Of a stretch of DNA of 64,000 nt, positions 51,713-59,753 are shown in pieces. Under the pieces are notes generated by a model. That model made no database searches and was not told the origin of the DNA. It worked only from the letters and a program-made list of their open reading frames with translations. The DNA comes from Caulobacter hibisci (GTDB lineage Bacteria; Pseudomonadota; Alphaproteobacteria; Caulobacterales; Caulobacteraceae), in NCBI RefSeq assembly GCF_016135805.1, contig NZ_JADWOX010000013.1, positions 62,001 to 126,000 of the forward strand, written 5' to 3'. A program made the translations under genes and the position numbers. Position 1 is the first letter of the stretch; the number at the start of each line of letters is the position of its first letter.

Positions 51713-52612
51713 ATGGATCCAGCGTTTTCGTGGTCGCGACGCGGCCTGATGGTCGCCGCCGGCGCGGCGGGCCTGATCGGCTGTGGCCGCAAGAAGGACG
51801 AGCCGGCCAAGACGCCAGCAGCGGCCAAGCCTGAAGCCAAGGGTGGTGCGTCCACCCTGGCCGGCGCCGTGGCCGGCGACTGGCGCACGCCCGCCGACAA
51901 GGCCCGCGACGCCTGGCGCCATCCCGCGCAGAGCCTGGAGTTCTGGGAGATCAAGCCCGGCCAGACCGTGGTCGAGTTCTGGCCCGGCGCGGGCTGGTAC
52001 ACCGACATCCTGGCGCCGTTCCTGGCCGCCACCGACGGCAAGCTCTACGAGGCGGTGCTGGAGGCCGATCCGGCCGATCCCGCCGCCGCCGAGATCGTCG
52101 CCGCCTATCGCCGCCGGCTCGAGGACAAGCCAAAGCTCTACGGCAAGGTGGAGATCACCACCTTCGGCCGGGGCAGCGGGCCCGTGGCTCCGGCCGGGAC
52201 GGTCGATCGCGTGCTGTTCCTGCGCAACCTGCACAACTGGATGGCCGGCGGCGTCGCCGAGAAGGCCTTCAAGGACGCCCTGGCGGCGCTGAAGCCCGGC
52301 GGCATCCTGGGGGTCGAGGAGCACAGGGGCGAGCCCGGCCGCGTGCAGGACGTGCTGGCCGCCGACGGCTACGTGCAGCAGGCCTATGTCGAGGAACTGG
52401 CCAAGGAGGCCGGCTTCGTGCTGGCCGGATCGAGCGAGATCAACGCCAATCCCAAGGACACCAAGGACCATCCGTTCGGCGTCTGGACCCTGCCGCCCAC
52501 ACGCCTGTCGGCGCCGCGCGGCGAGCCGGCCGAGCCCGACTTCGACCACGCCAAATACGACGCCATCGGGGAGAGCGACCGCATGACCCTCAAGTTCTTG
52601 AAGCCGAAATGA
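51713..52612 (+). CDS. Exported methyltransferase-fold lipoprotein (paralogue)
   Basis: A 299-residue paralogue of the gene before it. The signal sequence has a twin-arginine-like SRRGLMVAAGAAGLIGC ending in a lipobox Cys, so it should be a lipoprotein. The domain has VVEFWPGAGWYTDIL, VDRVLFLRNLHNWM and LKPGGILGVEEHRG, and the same NANPKDTKDHPFGVWTLPP segment as its neighbour. The Gly-rich loop is WPGAG rather than SPGGG. The start is ATG 51713 rather than GTG 51695 (GGGGG ribosome site lies just ahead). The stop overlaps the next gene start by four bases. Confidence 0.8.
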   Translation: MDPAFSWSRRGLMVAAGAAGLIGCGRKKDEPAKTPAAAKPEAKGGASTLAGAVAGDWRTPADKARDAWRHPAQSLEFWEIKPGQTVVEFWPGAGWYTDILAPFLAATDGKLYEAVLEADPADPAAAEIVAAYRRRLEDKPKLYGKVEITTFGRGSGPVAPAGTVDRVLFLRNLHNWMAGGVAEKAFKDALAALKPGGILGVEEHRGEPGRVQDVLAADGYVQQAYVEELAKEAGFVLAGSSEINANPKDTKDHPFGVWTLPPTRLSAPRGEPAEPDFDHAKYDAIGESDRMTLKFLKPK

Positions 52613-53283
52613 CCGGCCGCATCGCAATACGCGCGGCCCTCGCCGCCGCCGTTGTGGCCCTGGCGGCCGGCTCGGTCGCCCTGGCCCAGGGGGGCAAGAT
52701 CGCCCCGGCCGACAAGGTGTTCAGCTATCTGGAGAACTTCCTCAAGGTGCCGGCCCAGGAGCGCTCGCGCACCCGGGTGGCCTTCGCCCTGTCGCGCGAC
52801 GGCAAGCCCGCCGCCGGCCTGAAGGCGACGCTGGTCGAGGCGGGCGGGGCGCGCACGCCGCTGCCGATCAACGCCGAAGGCCGCTTCGAGCGCCTGCCGA
52901 CCCTGGCCCAGTTGCAGGGCGGAGCCAAGGTCGAGTTCGACGCCCCGGCCGACGCCAAGTTCGGCTCGACCCTGATCATCGAGCCGGTGCTGAAGCCCGC
53001 CGCCGAATACGACGTCGCTGAGCTGAAGGCGGTGGTCGAGAGCACCAACGGCGTGATCGGCAAGGCGGCCGGACCGATGGCCATGCTGGCCCCGAAGATG
53101 ACCGGTCTGAGCTTCCCGGGCGCCGGCGGCGGCGTCGTGGTCGGCGCCGACGGCAAGACCCAGACCCTGCCGCTGTCGCCGAGCAAGGCGCCGATTTTCC
53201 GGCTCTCCGACTTCAAGGGCGCGAGCCGCGTCCGGCTTTCCGCAACGCCTTCGCAGGTGCGCTTCGTCCAGAGCAAAAAATAG
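52609..53283 (+). CDS. Secreted hypothetical protein
   Basis: A 224-residue protein with a signal peptide (residues 1-26, cleavage near VALAQGG). The mature part has mixed alpha/beta character (SYLENFLKVPAQERSRTRVA, AKVEFDAPADAKFGSTLIIE) with no recognised domain and no Cys. It is coupled by a four-base ATGA overlap to the methyltransferase-like lipoprotein gene. This makes it the third exported member of one operon, which implies a common process in the periplasm. Confidence 0.6.
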   Translation: MTGRIAIRAALAAAVVALAAGSVALAQGGKIAPADKVFSYLENFLKVPAQERSRTRVAFALSRDGKPAAGLKATLVEAGGARTPLPINAEGRFERLPTLAQLQGGAKVEFDAPADAKFGSTLIIEPVLKPAAEYDVAELKAVVESTNGVIGKAAGPMAMLAPKMTGLSFPGAGGGVVVGADGKTQTLPLSPSKAPIFRLSDFKGASRVRLSATPSQVRFVQSKK

Positions 53284-53392
53284 GGTGGAGAGCGTCTGAA
53301 CGGTGTTTACTTGCGCGCCGCGCCCGGCCAGGGTGCACGCCAAGTTCTCACGCGCAATATTGAACGCGCAAATAAGAGGGAGATCGCGTTTC

Positions 53393-53701
53393 ATGGCCAC
53401 TCTGCAGGAAATCACCGACAAGATCAAAACCGCCGTCGGCGACGACAGCGGCCTCGGCAAGAGCCTGAAGTTCGACCTGAAGGGCGAAGGCGTCATCCTG
53501 ATCGACGGTGGTTCGGTCACGAACGACGACGGTCCGGCCGACCTGACCATGACCCTGTCGAAGGAAGACTTCCTGGCCATCGGCGCCGGCTCGCTCGACC
53601 CGACCATGGCCGTCATGACCGGCAAGCTGAAGCTGTCGGACATGGGCGCGGCGATGGCGCTGCAGTCCAAGATGGCGGCGCTGTTCTCCAAGCTGCGCTA
53701 A
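53393..53701 (+). CDS. SCP2 sterol-binding domain protein
   Basis: A 102-residue single-domain protein of the SCP2 (sterol carrier) fold. It begins MATLQEITDKIKTAVGDDSG and has the beta-strand pattern LKFDLKGEGVILIDGG, ADLTMTLSKEDFLAIG, then the TGKLKLSDMGAAMALQSKM helix. Family members bind lipids or acyl groups in a hydrophobic pocket. The next gene starts four bases after its stop, so it is probably coexpressed with an alpha/beta hydrolase. Confidence 0.88.
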   Translation: MATLQEITDKIKTAVGDDSGLGKSLKFDLKGEGVILIDGGSVTNDDGPADLTMTLSKEDFLAIGAGSLDPTMAVMTGKLKLSDMGAAMALQSKMAALFSKLR

Positions 53702-53705
53702 GCCG

Positions 53706-54659
53706 ATGGGGGAGCCCGCGCCTCTGGTCTCGATTCCCGAGGCGCCGGTTCCCGACCACGGACAAGCCGAATGGTTTCGCGGCGCGGACGGGGCGACCCT
53801 CCGCGCCGCGCTGTTTTCCCCGCAGGGTGAGACGCGCGGATCGGTGGTGGTCAGCCCCGGTCGCAGCGAACCGATCGAGAAATATTACGAGGTCGTCTCC
53901 GACCTGCTGGCGCGGGGCTTCGTCGTCCTGGTGCACGACTGGCGAGGGCAGGGGCTCTCGCACCGCATGCTGCCCGACCGGCTGAAGGGCCACGCGGCCG
54001 GCTTTCACGACTTTCTCGGCGACTACCGGGCCCTGCTGGCCGCCTTCGAGACGCGCCTGCCCAAGCCCTGGATCGCGCTGGGCCATTCGATGGGCGGCTG
54101 CCTGACCAGCCTTGTCCTGGCCCATGGCGAGGCTCGTTTTGCCGCAGCCGTGCTTTCGGCCCCCATGCTGGGGCTGAACAGCGGCCGCACGCCGGCTTTC
54201 CTGGCGCGGACCCTGGCCTGGCTGGCCGCCCGCACGCCGTTGCGGGGTGATTATGTGCTTGGCGACGTTGGCGATCCGTTCAAGCACGTCTTCCCGCAGG
54301 ACGCCCTGACCCACGACGCGGCCCGCTACGCCCGCCACCAGGCCCAGATCCGCGCCAACCCGGATATCGCCCTGGGCGGCATCACCTGGGGCTGGACCGA
54401 CTTCGCCTTCGGCGCCTGCGACTGGCTGGCCCGCGCGAAGGGCGTCGAGGCCATCTCGATCCCGGTGACCATCGTCGGGGCGGGCATCGACACGCGCGTT
54501 CTGACCTCAGCCCAGAAGGCGATCGCCGCCCGCATCCCCAAGGGCCGCTACCTCGAGATCGAGGATGCCTTCCACGAGATCCTGATCGAGACCGACGACC
54601 GCCGCGCCCGCTTCTGGGCGGCGTTCGACGAGACCGTCGATCCGGTGGCGCCGCGATGA
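53706..54659 (+). CDS. Alpha/beta hydrolase, lysophospholipase-like
   Basis: A 317-residue serine hydrolase of the S33/lysophospholipase type. The nucleophile elbow is GHSMGG with Ser at about residue 125, followed by the oxyanion segment VVVSPGRSEPIEKYYEV and catalytic His in EDAFHEILIE near the C-terminus. No signal peptide. The start codon is four bases after the SCP2 gene and its stop overlaps the NUDIX start, so it is a tightly coupled three-gene unit. The lipid substrate is not known. Confidence 0.88.
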   Translation: MGEPAPLVSIPEAPVPDHGQAEWFRGADGATLRAALFSPQGETRGSVVVSPGRSEPIEKYYEVVSDLLARGFVVLVHDWRGQGLSHRMLPDRLKGHAAGFHDFLGDYRALLAAFETRLPKPWIALGHSMGGCLTSLVLAHGEARFAAAVLSAPMLGLNSGRTPAFLARTLAWLAARTPLRGDYVLGDVGDPFKHVFPQDALTHDAARYARHQAQIRANPDIALGGITWGWTDFAFGACDWLARAKGVEAISIPVTIVGAGIDTRVLTSAQKAIAARIPKGRYLEIEDAFHEILIETDDRRARFWAAFDETVDPVAPR

Positions 54660-55084
54660 GCAGCTGGCGGCCCAAGCAGGCGGTGCGGGTCGTCGCCATC
54701 GGCCTCCTGCGCGATGAGGGCCGGCTGCTGGTCGCCGAGGTGTGCAACGACGACGGCTCGGTGAAGGGCTGGCGGCCGCTGGGCGGCGGCGTCGAGTTCG
54801 GCGAGACCTCTGAACAGACCCTGCGCCGGGAGTTCCTGGAGGAGACGGGCTTCGCCATTGAGGTCGCCGGCCCGCCCAAGGTGCTGGAGAACCTCTACGA
54901 ACACGAGGGCCACATCGGCCACGAGATCATGTTCGTCTACGAGATCACCACAGCAGATCCGCGCGCCGCCGAGCGCGAGCGGTTCGTGATCAATGAGAAC
55001 AGCCAGGACGTCTGGGTCGAGTGGGTGGCCGTCGAGCGCTTCACGGCTGGCGAGCGACTGTTGCCGGATGGTTTGACGCTCTGA
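54656..55084 (+). CDS. NUDIX hydrolase
   Basis: A 142-residue NUDIX protein. The NUDIX box GGVEFGETSEQTLRREFLEE (Gx5Ex7REUxEE) is complete. The strand before it has VRVVAIGLLRDEGRLLVAEV, and the C-terminal part ENSQDVWVEWVAVERF. Such enzymes remove nucleoside diphosphate-linked moieties; the specific substrate is not evident. The start overlaps the hydrolase stop (ATGA). Confidence 0.92.
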   Translation: MSSWRPKQAVRVVAIGLLRDEGRLLVAEVCNDDGSVKGWRPLGGGVEFGETSEQTLRREFLEETGFAIEVAGPPKVLENLYEHEGHIGHEIMFVYEITTADPRAAERERFVINENSQDVWVEWVAVERFTAGERLLPDGLTL

Positions 55085-55136
55085 TCAAGGGAGCTGGGGC
55101 AAGGCTCTACACGCACCTGAAACCCGCATTCAAAAA

Positions 55137-55233
55137 AGAAGTCATCGCCCGCTTTATGCGGGCGACCCAAGCCGACCTAGCCACATCCTGACATGCTGCT
55201 TGGGTCGCCCGGACAAGCCGGGCGATGACTTCT
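55137..55233. repeat. BIME-like inverted pair of REP-type units
   Basis: Two 36-base arms (55137-55172 and 55198-55233) are inverted copies: the left begins AGAAGTCATCGCCCG and the right ends CGGGCGATGACTTCT. Each arm has its own inner GCCCG/CGGGC hairpin. The pair lies between convergent genes and could act as a transcription barrier or nucleoid site. Confidence 0.85.
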
Positions 55234-55296
55234 GAAAGTTAGGACAGGCATCTTCTGAAAATTGGCCCCGTCCGAAGGCAGGGGCGTCGCCTTGGC

Positions 55297-56136
55297 CTAC
55301 TTCGCCGACCGCTTCAGCGCCACCAGCGCCTCGTCCAGCACGCGCTGGTCGCCGGCGATGGCCATCTGGCCGCCGTGCTGGCCGATCGGGGCGCCGCGCC
55401 AGTCGGTGACGACGCCGCCGGCGCCTTCGATCAGGGGGATGGCGGCCTCGACGTCCCAGCTCTTCAGGCCGGCCTCAATGACCATGTCCATCGTGCCGGC
55501 CGCCACCATGGCGTAGGCGTAGGCGTCGCAGCCCAGGCGGGCCAGCTTGGCGGCCGCGCGCACCTGGCGCCAGGCGCCCAGCTCGGCGCCGTCGAAGCAG
55601 GCTTCGGGATCGGTGGTGGCGATGATGGCGTCGGTCAGCACGGCGCAGGGGCGCACGCGCAGGGCCTTCTCGACGCCGCGGGCGATCAGGCGCGAGCCGC
55701 CGACGGCCGAGCCGATATAGATCTCGTCCAGATAGGGCTGGCCGATCGAGCCCAGCACCGGGCGGCCCTGATGGCGCAGGCCGATCAGGGTGGTCCACAG
55801 GGGCAGGCCGGAGATGAAGGCGCGGGTGCCGTCGACGGGATCCAGCACCCAGACGAACTCGGCGTCCGGGCGGTCCTCGCCGTATTCCTCGCCGATCACC
55901 CCGTGTTCGGGATAGCGCTCGGAGATCAACTTGCGGATCGCGGCTTCCGCGCCGCGGTCGGCCTCGGTCACCGGATCGAACGCCGCATGGCTCTCGCGCG
56001 GCAGGTTCTTGCCGGCCGCCTTGTCCTCCAGCCCGTGGTCGGACCGGAACAGCGGCAGGATGGCGCCTGCTGAGGCGGCGTTGAGCTCGACGGTGAAGGC
56101 GTCGAGGGCGGCGAGGCGATCGGCGGAGAGCGTCAT
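55297..56136 (-). CDS. Histidinol-phosphate/inositol monophosphatase-family phosphatase
   Basis: A 279-residue metal-dependent phosphatase. The motifs are VIGEEYG, the metal site DPVDGTRAFISG and WDVEAAIPLIEGAGG near the C-terminus. The GTRAF form of the metal motif fits HisN-type histidinol-phosphatases, which finish a step in histidine biosynthesis in many actinobacterial and alphaproteobacterial genomes. I favour HisN but cannot exclude an inositol or sulfur-nucleotide (CysQ-like) phosphatase. The start ATG at 56136 is chosen; a longer reading upstream contains unrelated basic sequence. Confidence 0.85.
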   Translation of the reverse strand: MTLSADRLAALDAFTVELNAASAGAILPLFRSDHGLEDKAAGKNLPRESHAAFDPVTEADRGAEAAIRKLISERYPEHGVIGEEYGEDRPDAEFVWVLDPVDGTRAFISGLPLWTTLIGLRHQGRPVLGSIGQPYLDEIYIGSAVGGSRLIARGVEKALRVRPCAVLTDAIIATTDPEACFDGAELGAWRQVRAAAKLARLGCDAYAYAMVAAGTMDMVIEAGLKSWDVEAAIPLIEGAGGVVTDWRGAPIGQHGGQMAIAGDQRVLDEALVALKRSAK

Positions 56137-56204
56137 GACGCAGGGCTTTAGCGCGCCCATGCGCCCGACGCTACTCCACTGATGCGAGCCCTCGGGACAC
56201 GCGA

Positions 56205-56597
56205 TCAGGCCTCGATCTGCTCGACGCCGTTCAGCGACTTGGCCAGGTCCAGCAGGCGGCGACGCGGACGTTCGCCCAGCAGGTAATAGGCCCGGATCAG
56301 GTCGATCGTCTCCTTGCGGGCGAACATCTCGCCGCCTTCGGAGTCGTTGCTGGCCGGGGCGGCCTCGCGGGCGGCGACCGTCGACAGGCCGTCGTAGAAG
56401 TAGCCGACCGGCACTTCCAGGGCTTCGGACAGCTGCCACAGGCGCGCGGCCGAGATGCGGTTGGCGCCGCACTCGTACTTCTGGATCTGCTGGAAGCGGA
56501 CGCCCACGGCGCCGGCCAGCTGTTGTTGGGTCAGGCCCAGCAGCCGGCGACGGCGGCGAAGGCGCTTGCCCAGGTGAGTGTCGATGTCATTGCCCAT
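56205..56597 (-). CDS. XRE-family helix-turn-helix regulator
   Basis: A 130-residue regulator. The helix-turn-helix is at about residues 10-65 (LLGLTQQQLAGAVGVRFQQIQKYECG). The rest (FARKETIDLIRAYYLLGERP) is a small helical tail. The ATG at 56597 gives MGNDIDTHLGKRLRRRRRL. This architecture is common in Caulobacter and relatives with several copies. Its target is not known; the divergent LpxL-type gene (237 bases away) is one candidate. Confidence 0.88.
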   Translation of the reverse strand: MGNDIDTHLGKRLRRRRRLLGLTQQQLAGAVGVRFQQIQKYECGANRISAARLWQLSEALEVPVGYFYDGLSTVAAREAAPASNDSEGGEMFARKETIDLIRAYYLLGERPRRRLLDLAKSLNGVEQIEA

Positions 56598-56833
56598 GAT
56601 GGACCCTTGACCCCCGATGGCTTTCCCCCGTCCCGAAACGGAACGGTCTGCCCTGACAGCCGCAAGTCGCGCGCCAAGCGAGGCCGAGTCGCCTGAAAGC
56701 ACTGAAAACGCGCCGCGATGGTCCGGATTGCGGCGATTTCTGGGTGATAAAATCAGACGAATTCAAAGACTTATGGTCGGGTGTTGCGCTGGGGTGACTT
56801 CCGTTTCGGCGAGTCCCGCTCTAGTAAGGGGCG

Positions 56834-57769
56834 ATGTCCCAAGACCGCGCTTCCCGCACCCAAGATCTGTACTGGCGTATCGAGGCCGTCGGCTACGACC
56901 TGTTCATGGGTCTGTTCCGGATGCTGGGCGTGGACGCGGCCTCGGCTCTGGGCGGCTGGTTCGGTCGCACCTTCGGTCCGCTGAGCGGGGCCCACAAGGT
57001 GGCCGACCGCAACCTGCGCCTGGCCTTCCCGGAAAAGGACGCCGCCTGGCGCGCCGACATGCTGCGCAAGCAGTGGGACGGCCTGGGCCGCACGTTCGGC
57101 GAGTTTCCGCTGATGGACAAGCTTCTGCCCTCCACGGGACGGGTCGAGGTGGTCAACGTCGAGCGCCTGGCGCAGATCGCCCGCGACCGCGAGCCGGTCG
57201 TGTTCGTCTCGGGCCACCTGTCGAACTGGGAGGTGATGCCGGCGGCCATCGTCGACTCCGGTGTCACCTGCCAGATGACCTACCGGGCGGCCAACAACCC
57301 CTATATCGACGAGCGCATCAAGAAGAGCCGCTTCCGCTACGGCGTTCGCCTGTTCGCCCCCAAGGGTGGCGATGGGGCGCGTGAGCTGCTCGACGCCATG
57401 AAGCGCGGCGAGTCGGTGGCGCTGATGAACGACCAGAAGTTCAACGGCGGCGTCGCCGCTCCGTTCTTCGACCACGACTCCCGCACCGCGCCGGGGCCGA
57501 CCCGGCTGGCGATCCGTTTCGGGACCGTGCTGCAGCCGATGTCGGTGCAGCGCACCAAGGGCGCGCGCTTCCGCGCCGTCGTCCACGACCCGATCGTCCC
57601 GCCCAGCACCGGCGACCGCACGGCCGACATCGAGGCCGGGGTGCGGATGATCAACGCCTTCATGGAAGACCGCATCCGCGAGCGTCCGGAAGAGTGGTTC
57701 TGGGTCCACCGCCGCTGGCCCAACGAGGTCTATGCGGCGTTGCTGGCCGGGGACGCGGCGAAGGCCTGA
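56834..57769 (+). CDS. LpxL/HtrB-family lipid A acyltransferase
   Basis: A 311-residue acyltransferase of the lauroyl/myristoyl type that adds secondary acyl chains to lipid A. The HX4E motif is in SGHLSNWEVMP. Other family segments are NLRLAFPEKD, the binding region SVALMNDQKFNGGV, and WFWVHRRWP at the C-terminus. The protein lacks an evident membrane helix and is membrane-associated. The assignment to lipid A is by family only. A glycosyltransferase gene converges on its 3' end, three bases apart. Confidence 0.88.
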   Translation: MSQDRASRTQDLYWRIEAVGYDLFMGLFRMLGVDAASALGGWFGRTFGPLSGAHKVADRNLRLAFPEKDAAWRADMLRKQWDGLGRTFGEFPLMDKLLPSTGRVEVVNVERLAQIARDREPVVFVSGHLSNWEVMPAAIVDSGVTCQMTYRAANNPYIDERIKKSRFRYGVRLFAPKGGDGARELLDAMKRGESVALMNDQKFNGGVAAPFFDHDSRTAPGPTRLAIRFGTVLQPMSVQRTKGARFRAVVHDPIVPPSTGDRTADIEAGVRMINAFMEDRIRERPEEWFWVHRRWPNEVYAALLAGDAAKA

Positions 57770-57772
57770 TCC

Positions 57773-58966
57773 TCAGGCGGCCACGGGCGGCGCTAGTTGG
57801 TGAACCAGCGCCACCAGATGTTCGGCGCGGCTCTTCCAGGTGTGGTGGGCGACGATCTTGGCCTGGGCCGAAACCGCCATGGCATGCAGCCGATCGGCGT
57901 CCTCCGCCAGGACCGCGAGGCGGTGCAGGTCGTCCTCCAGGCTCGACCAGCGGAAATAGACCATGTCGCGGCCGATCTCGAAGGCGCTGTCGTAGAAGGT
58001 GCTCGGCTCGGAGGCGCAGACCGCGCCGGCCAGCATCGCGCACAGCGGCCGCTCGTGGCTGCCCTCGCCGAAGTTGACGTTGACGTTCAGGACGATGCGG
58101 CTGCGGGCCATCTGGGCGAGGACCTCGTCGAAGCCGACGGGGCCGCGATGATCGATGTTGGGATGGAGGTGCAGGTCCTCCTCGTAGCCCGCGCCGAACA
58201 CCGTCAGGGGCAGGTTCGCCTCCGTTGCCGCCCTCAGGAACTGCTGGCGTCGATGGGCCCGCACCCATTCGTGGATGCGGGCGCAATGAGGCATCAGGGC
58301 CTTGGCGACCTTGTGGTCGGCGTCCAGTCCGCGCACGGCCAGGGCGGCGCCGAGGGCTCGGTGCGGGGCGATCCAGTCCTGCGACAGCGCCAGATCGGCG
58401 GCGTCGTCGAAGATCCGGCTCACCTGCGGCGGGAAGTCGGCCCACAGCTTGTGGCGCGGGCGATAGTTGCTGCCCGTGAACATGAACCTTGTCGGTCGCG
58501 CCGCCGCATGGGCCTCGGCGTCGCCTGGCAAGGGCGCGGCGCGCCCGAGGGCGGCGTGCGGATTGAACCCCACGTGCGCGAAACGGCTTTCGCCGGAGAC
58601 GGTCCGCAACACCTCGGCATGGCCTTGGTCGATGGTCAGGATCACGGCGTTGGACGCGGTGCGACCGACGCGGCGCAGGTGGGTCAGCGGATGGTCGACA
58701 TGCTGGATGATGTGCGGGCCGCCAATCAGCTGTCCCAGATCGCGCCCATCCGGCGCGCGCCAGTCGCCGCCGATGGCGTAGGAGAAGGCGAAGTCGAACG
58801 GGCCGAGGGCGAGGACGCGTTCGGTCAGGCTCGCGAATACTTCGGGATCGGTCAGGTCGAACATGACGACCTGGTGCCCGAGCGCGATGAGAGCGGCGTA
58901 GGCCTCGTCCAGAAACACGCGCAGGGCGTCGTATTGAGACTGCCCCTTGAGCAGCAGAATTCTCAT
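57773..58966 (-). CDS. Glycosyltransferase, CgeB/Glyco_trans_1_2-like
   Basis: A 397-residue protein with the two-domain GT-B layout. The N-terminal half begins MRILLLKGQSQYDALRVFLDE and contains ADWRAPDGRDLGQLIGGP-like sequence; the C-terminal half has TVFGAGYEEDLHLHPNIDHRG and the donor-binding segment VNFGEGSHERPLCAMLAGAV. This matches CgeB-like (Glyco_trans_1_2) glycosyltransferases often acting on surface polysaccharide or glycoprotein. No partner enzyme adjoins it. Confidence 0.8.
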   Translation of the reverse strand: MRILLLKGQSQYDALRVFLDEAYAALIALGHQVVMFDLTDPEVFASLTERVLALGPFDFAFSYAIGGDWRAPDGRDLGQLIGGPHIIQHVDHPLTHLRRVGRTASNAVILTIDQGHAEVLRTVSGESRFAHVGFNPHAALGRAAPLPGDAEAHAAARPTRFMFTGSNYRPRHKLWADFPPQVSRIFDDAADLALSQDWIAPHRALGAALAVRGLDADHKVAKALMPHCARIHEWVRAHRRQQFLRAATEANLPLTVFGAGYEEDLHLHPNIDHRGPVGFDEVLAQMARSRIVLNVNVNFGEGSHERPLCAMLAGAVCASEPSTFYDSAFEIGRDMVYFRWSSLEDDLHRLAVLAEDADRLHAMAVSAQAKIVAHHTWKSRAEHLVALVHQLAPPVAA

Positions 58967-59142
58967 GCGGGTCTCTAATTCGCGTCAAAGTTCAAAAGAA
59001 CCTTGAGTCGATTCGAGCCGCTTTAGGTTGTGTTTGTGGGGTTGAGAGTCGGATCGCGGGCTGATTGCTTTTAATGTCGCAATACAGCGAAATCGAAAAG
59101 CTTGGATCGCAGTGGAAATGTTTTGAAGATCGGCTCGGCGAC

Positions 59143-59649
59143 TTAGAGTTCGATCGCCTTCCGGTCGGTGCCGCGGCGGAACGGGCCGCCATAGTGCGGG
59201 TCCTGGCGACGGCGGCGGCAGGGGCCGAAATAGTCGGCGCTGCGGATGAACGGCCGCGGCTTGAAGATCACCATGTCGATGCGGTCGAGCAGCGAGCGGG
59301 CCGTGACCGGCTTGACGACGATCTCGGTGACCCCGGCGTCGCGCGCCTCGAACACCCGGTGCCGCTCGGCGAAGCCGGTCAGCATGATGATCGGCAGGAA
59401 CGGGTCGGTGCTGTCGGGCGAATTGCGCACCAGCTGGGTGAACTGCACCCCGTCCAGCGGCGACATCTTGAAGTCGACGATGGCGATGTCGATCTGACGA
59501 TCCTTGAGAATCTGCAGGCCCTCGGCGCCGTCGATCGCCTCGTGCACGTGACGCACGCCCACGCCCTTCAGGATCGTGCTTACGATGGCCCGCATATGGT
59601 GGTTGTCGTCCACCAGAAGGAAACGGAGCTTGTCTAGCACCGCGGACAT
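59143..59649 (-). CDS. CheY-like response regulator with C-terminal extension
   Basis: A 168-residue protein. Residues 1-125 form a receiver domain with DDN near residues 14-16, the phospho-acceptor Asp in IAIVDFKMSPLDG, the Thr in IIMLTGFAE and the Lys in VVKPVTA. The last 40 residues are Arg/Pro/Phe-rich (FKPRPFIRSADYFGPCRRRRQDP) and not part of a known output domain. This type of receiver with a basic tail recurs in Caulobacter-type genomes. Role unknown. Confidence 0.85.
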   Translation of the reverse strand: MSAVLDKLRFLLVDDNHHMRAIVSTILKGVGVRHVHEAIDGAEGLQILKDRQIDIAIVDFKMSPLDGVQFTQLVRNSPDSTDPFLPIIMLTGFAERHRVFEARDAGVTEIVVKPVTARSLLDRIDMVIFKPRPFIRSADYFGPCRRRRQDPHYGGPFRRGTDRKAIEL

Positions 59650-59753
59650 GCGGGTTTACGCCTCATACGCGAAAAACAGGGCGGGCTGGGGATAACCATA
59701 ATGGGCGAGCGCTGTCGATAGGCGCCGTTCCCGAATGGTCAAGTTTGCGGGTG

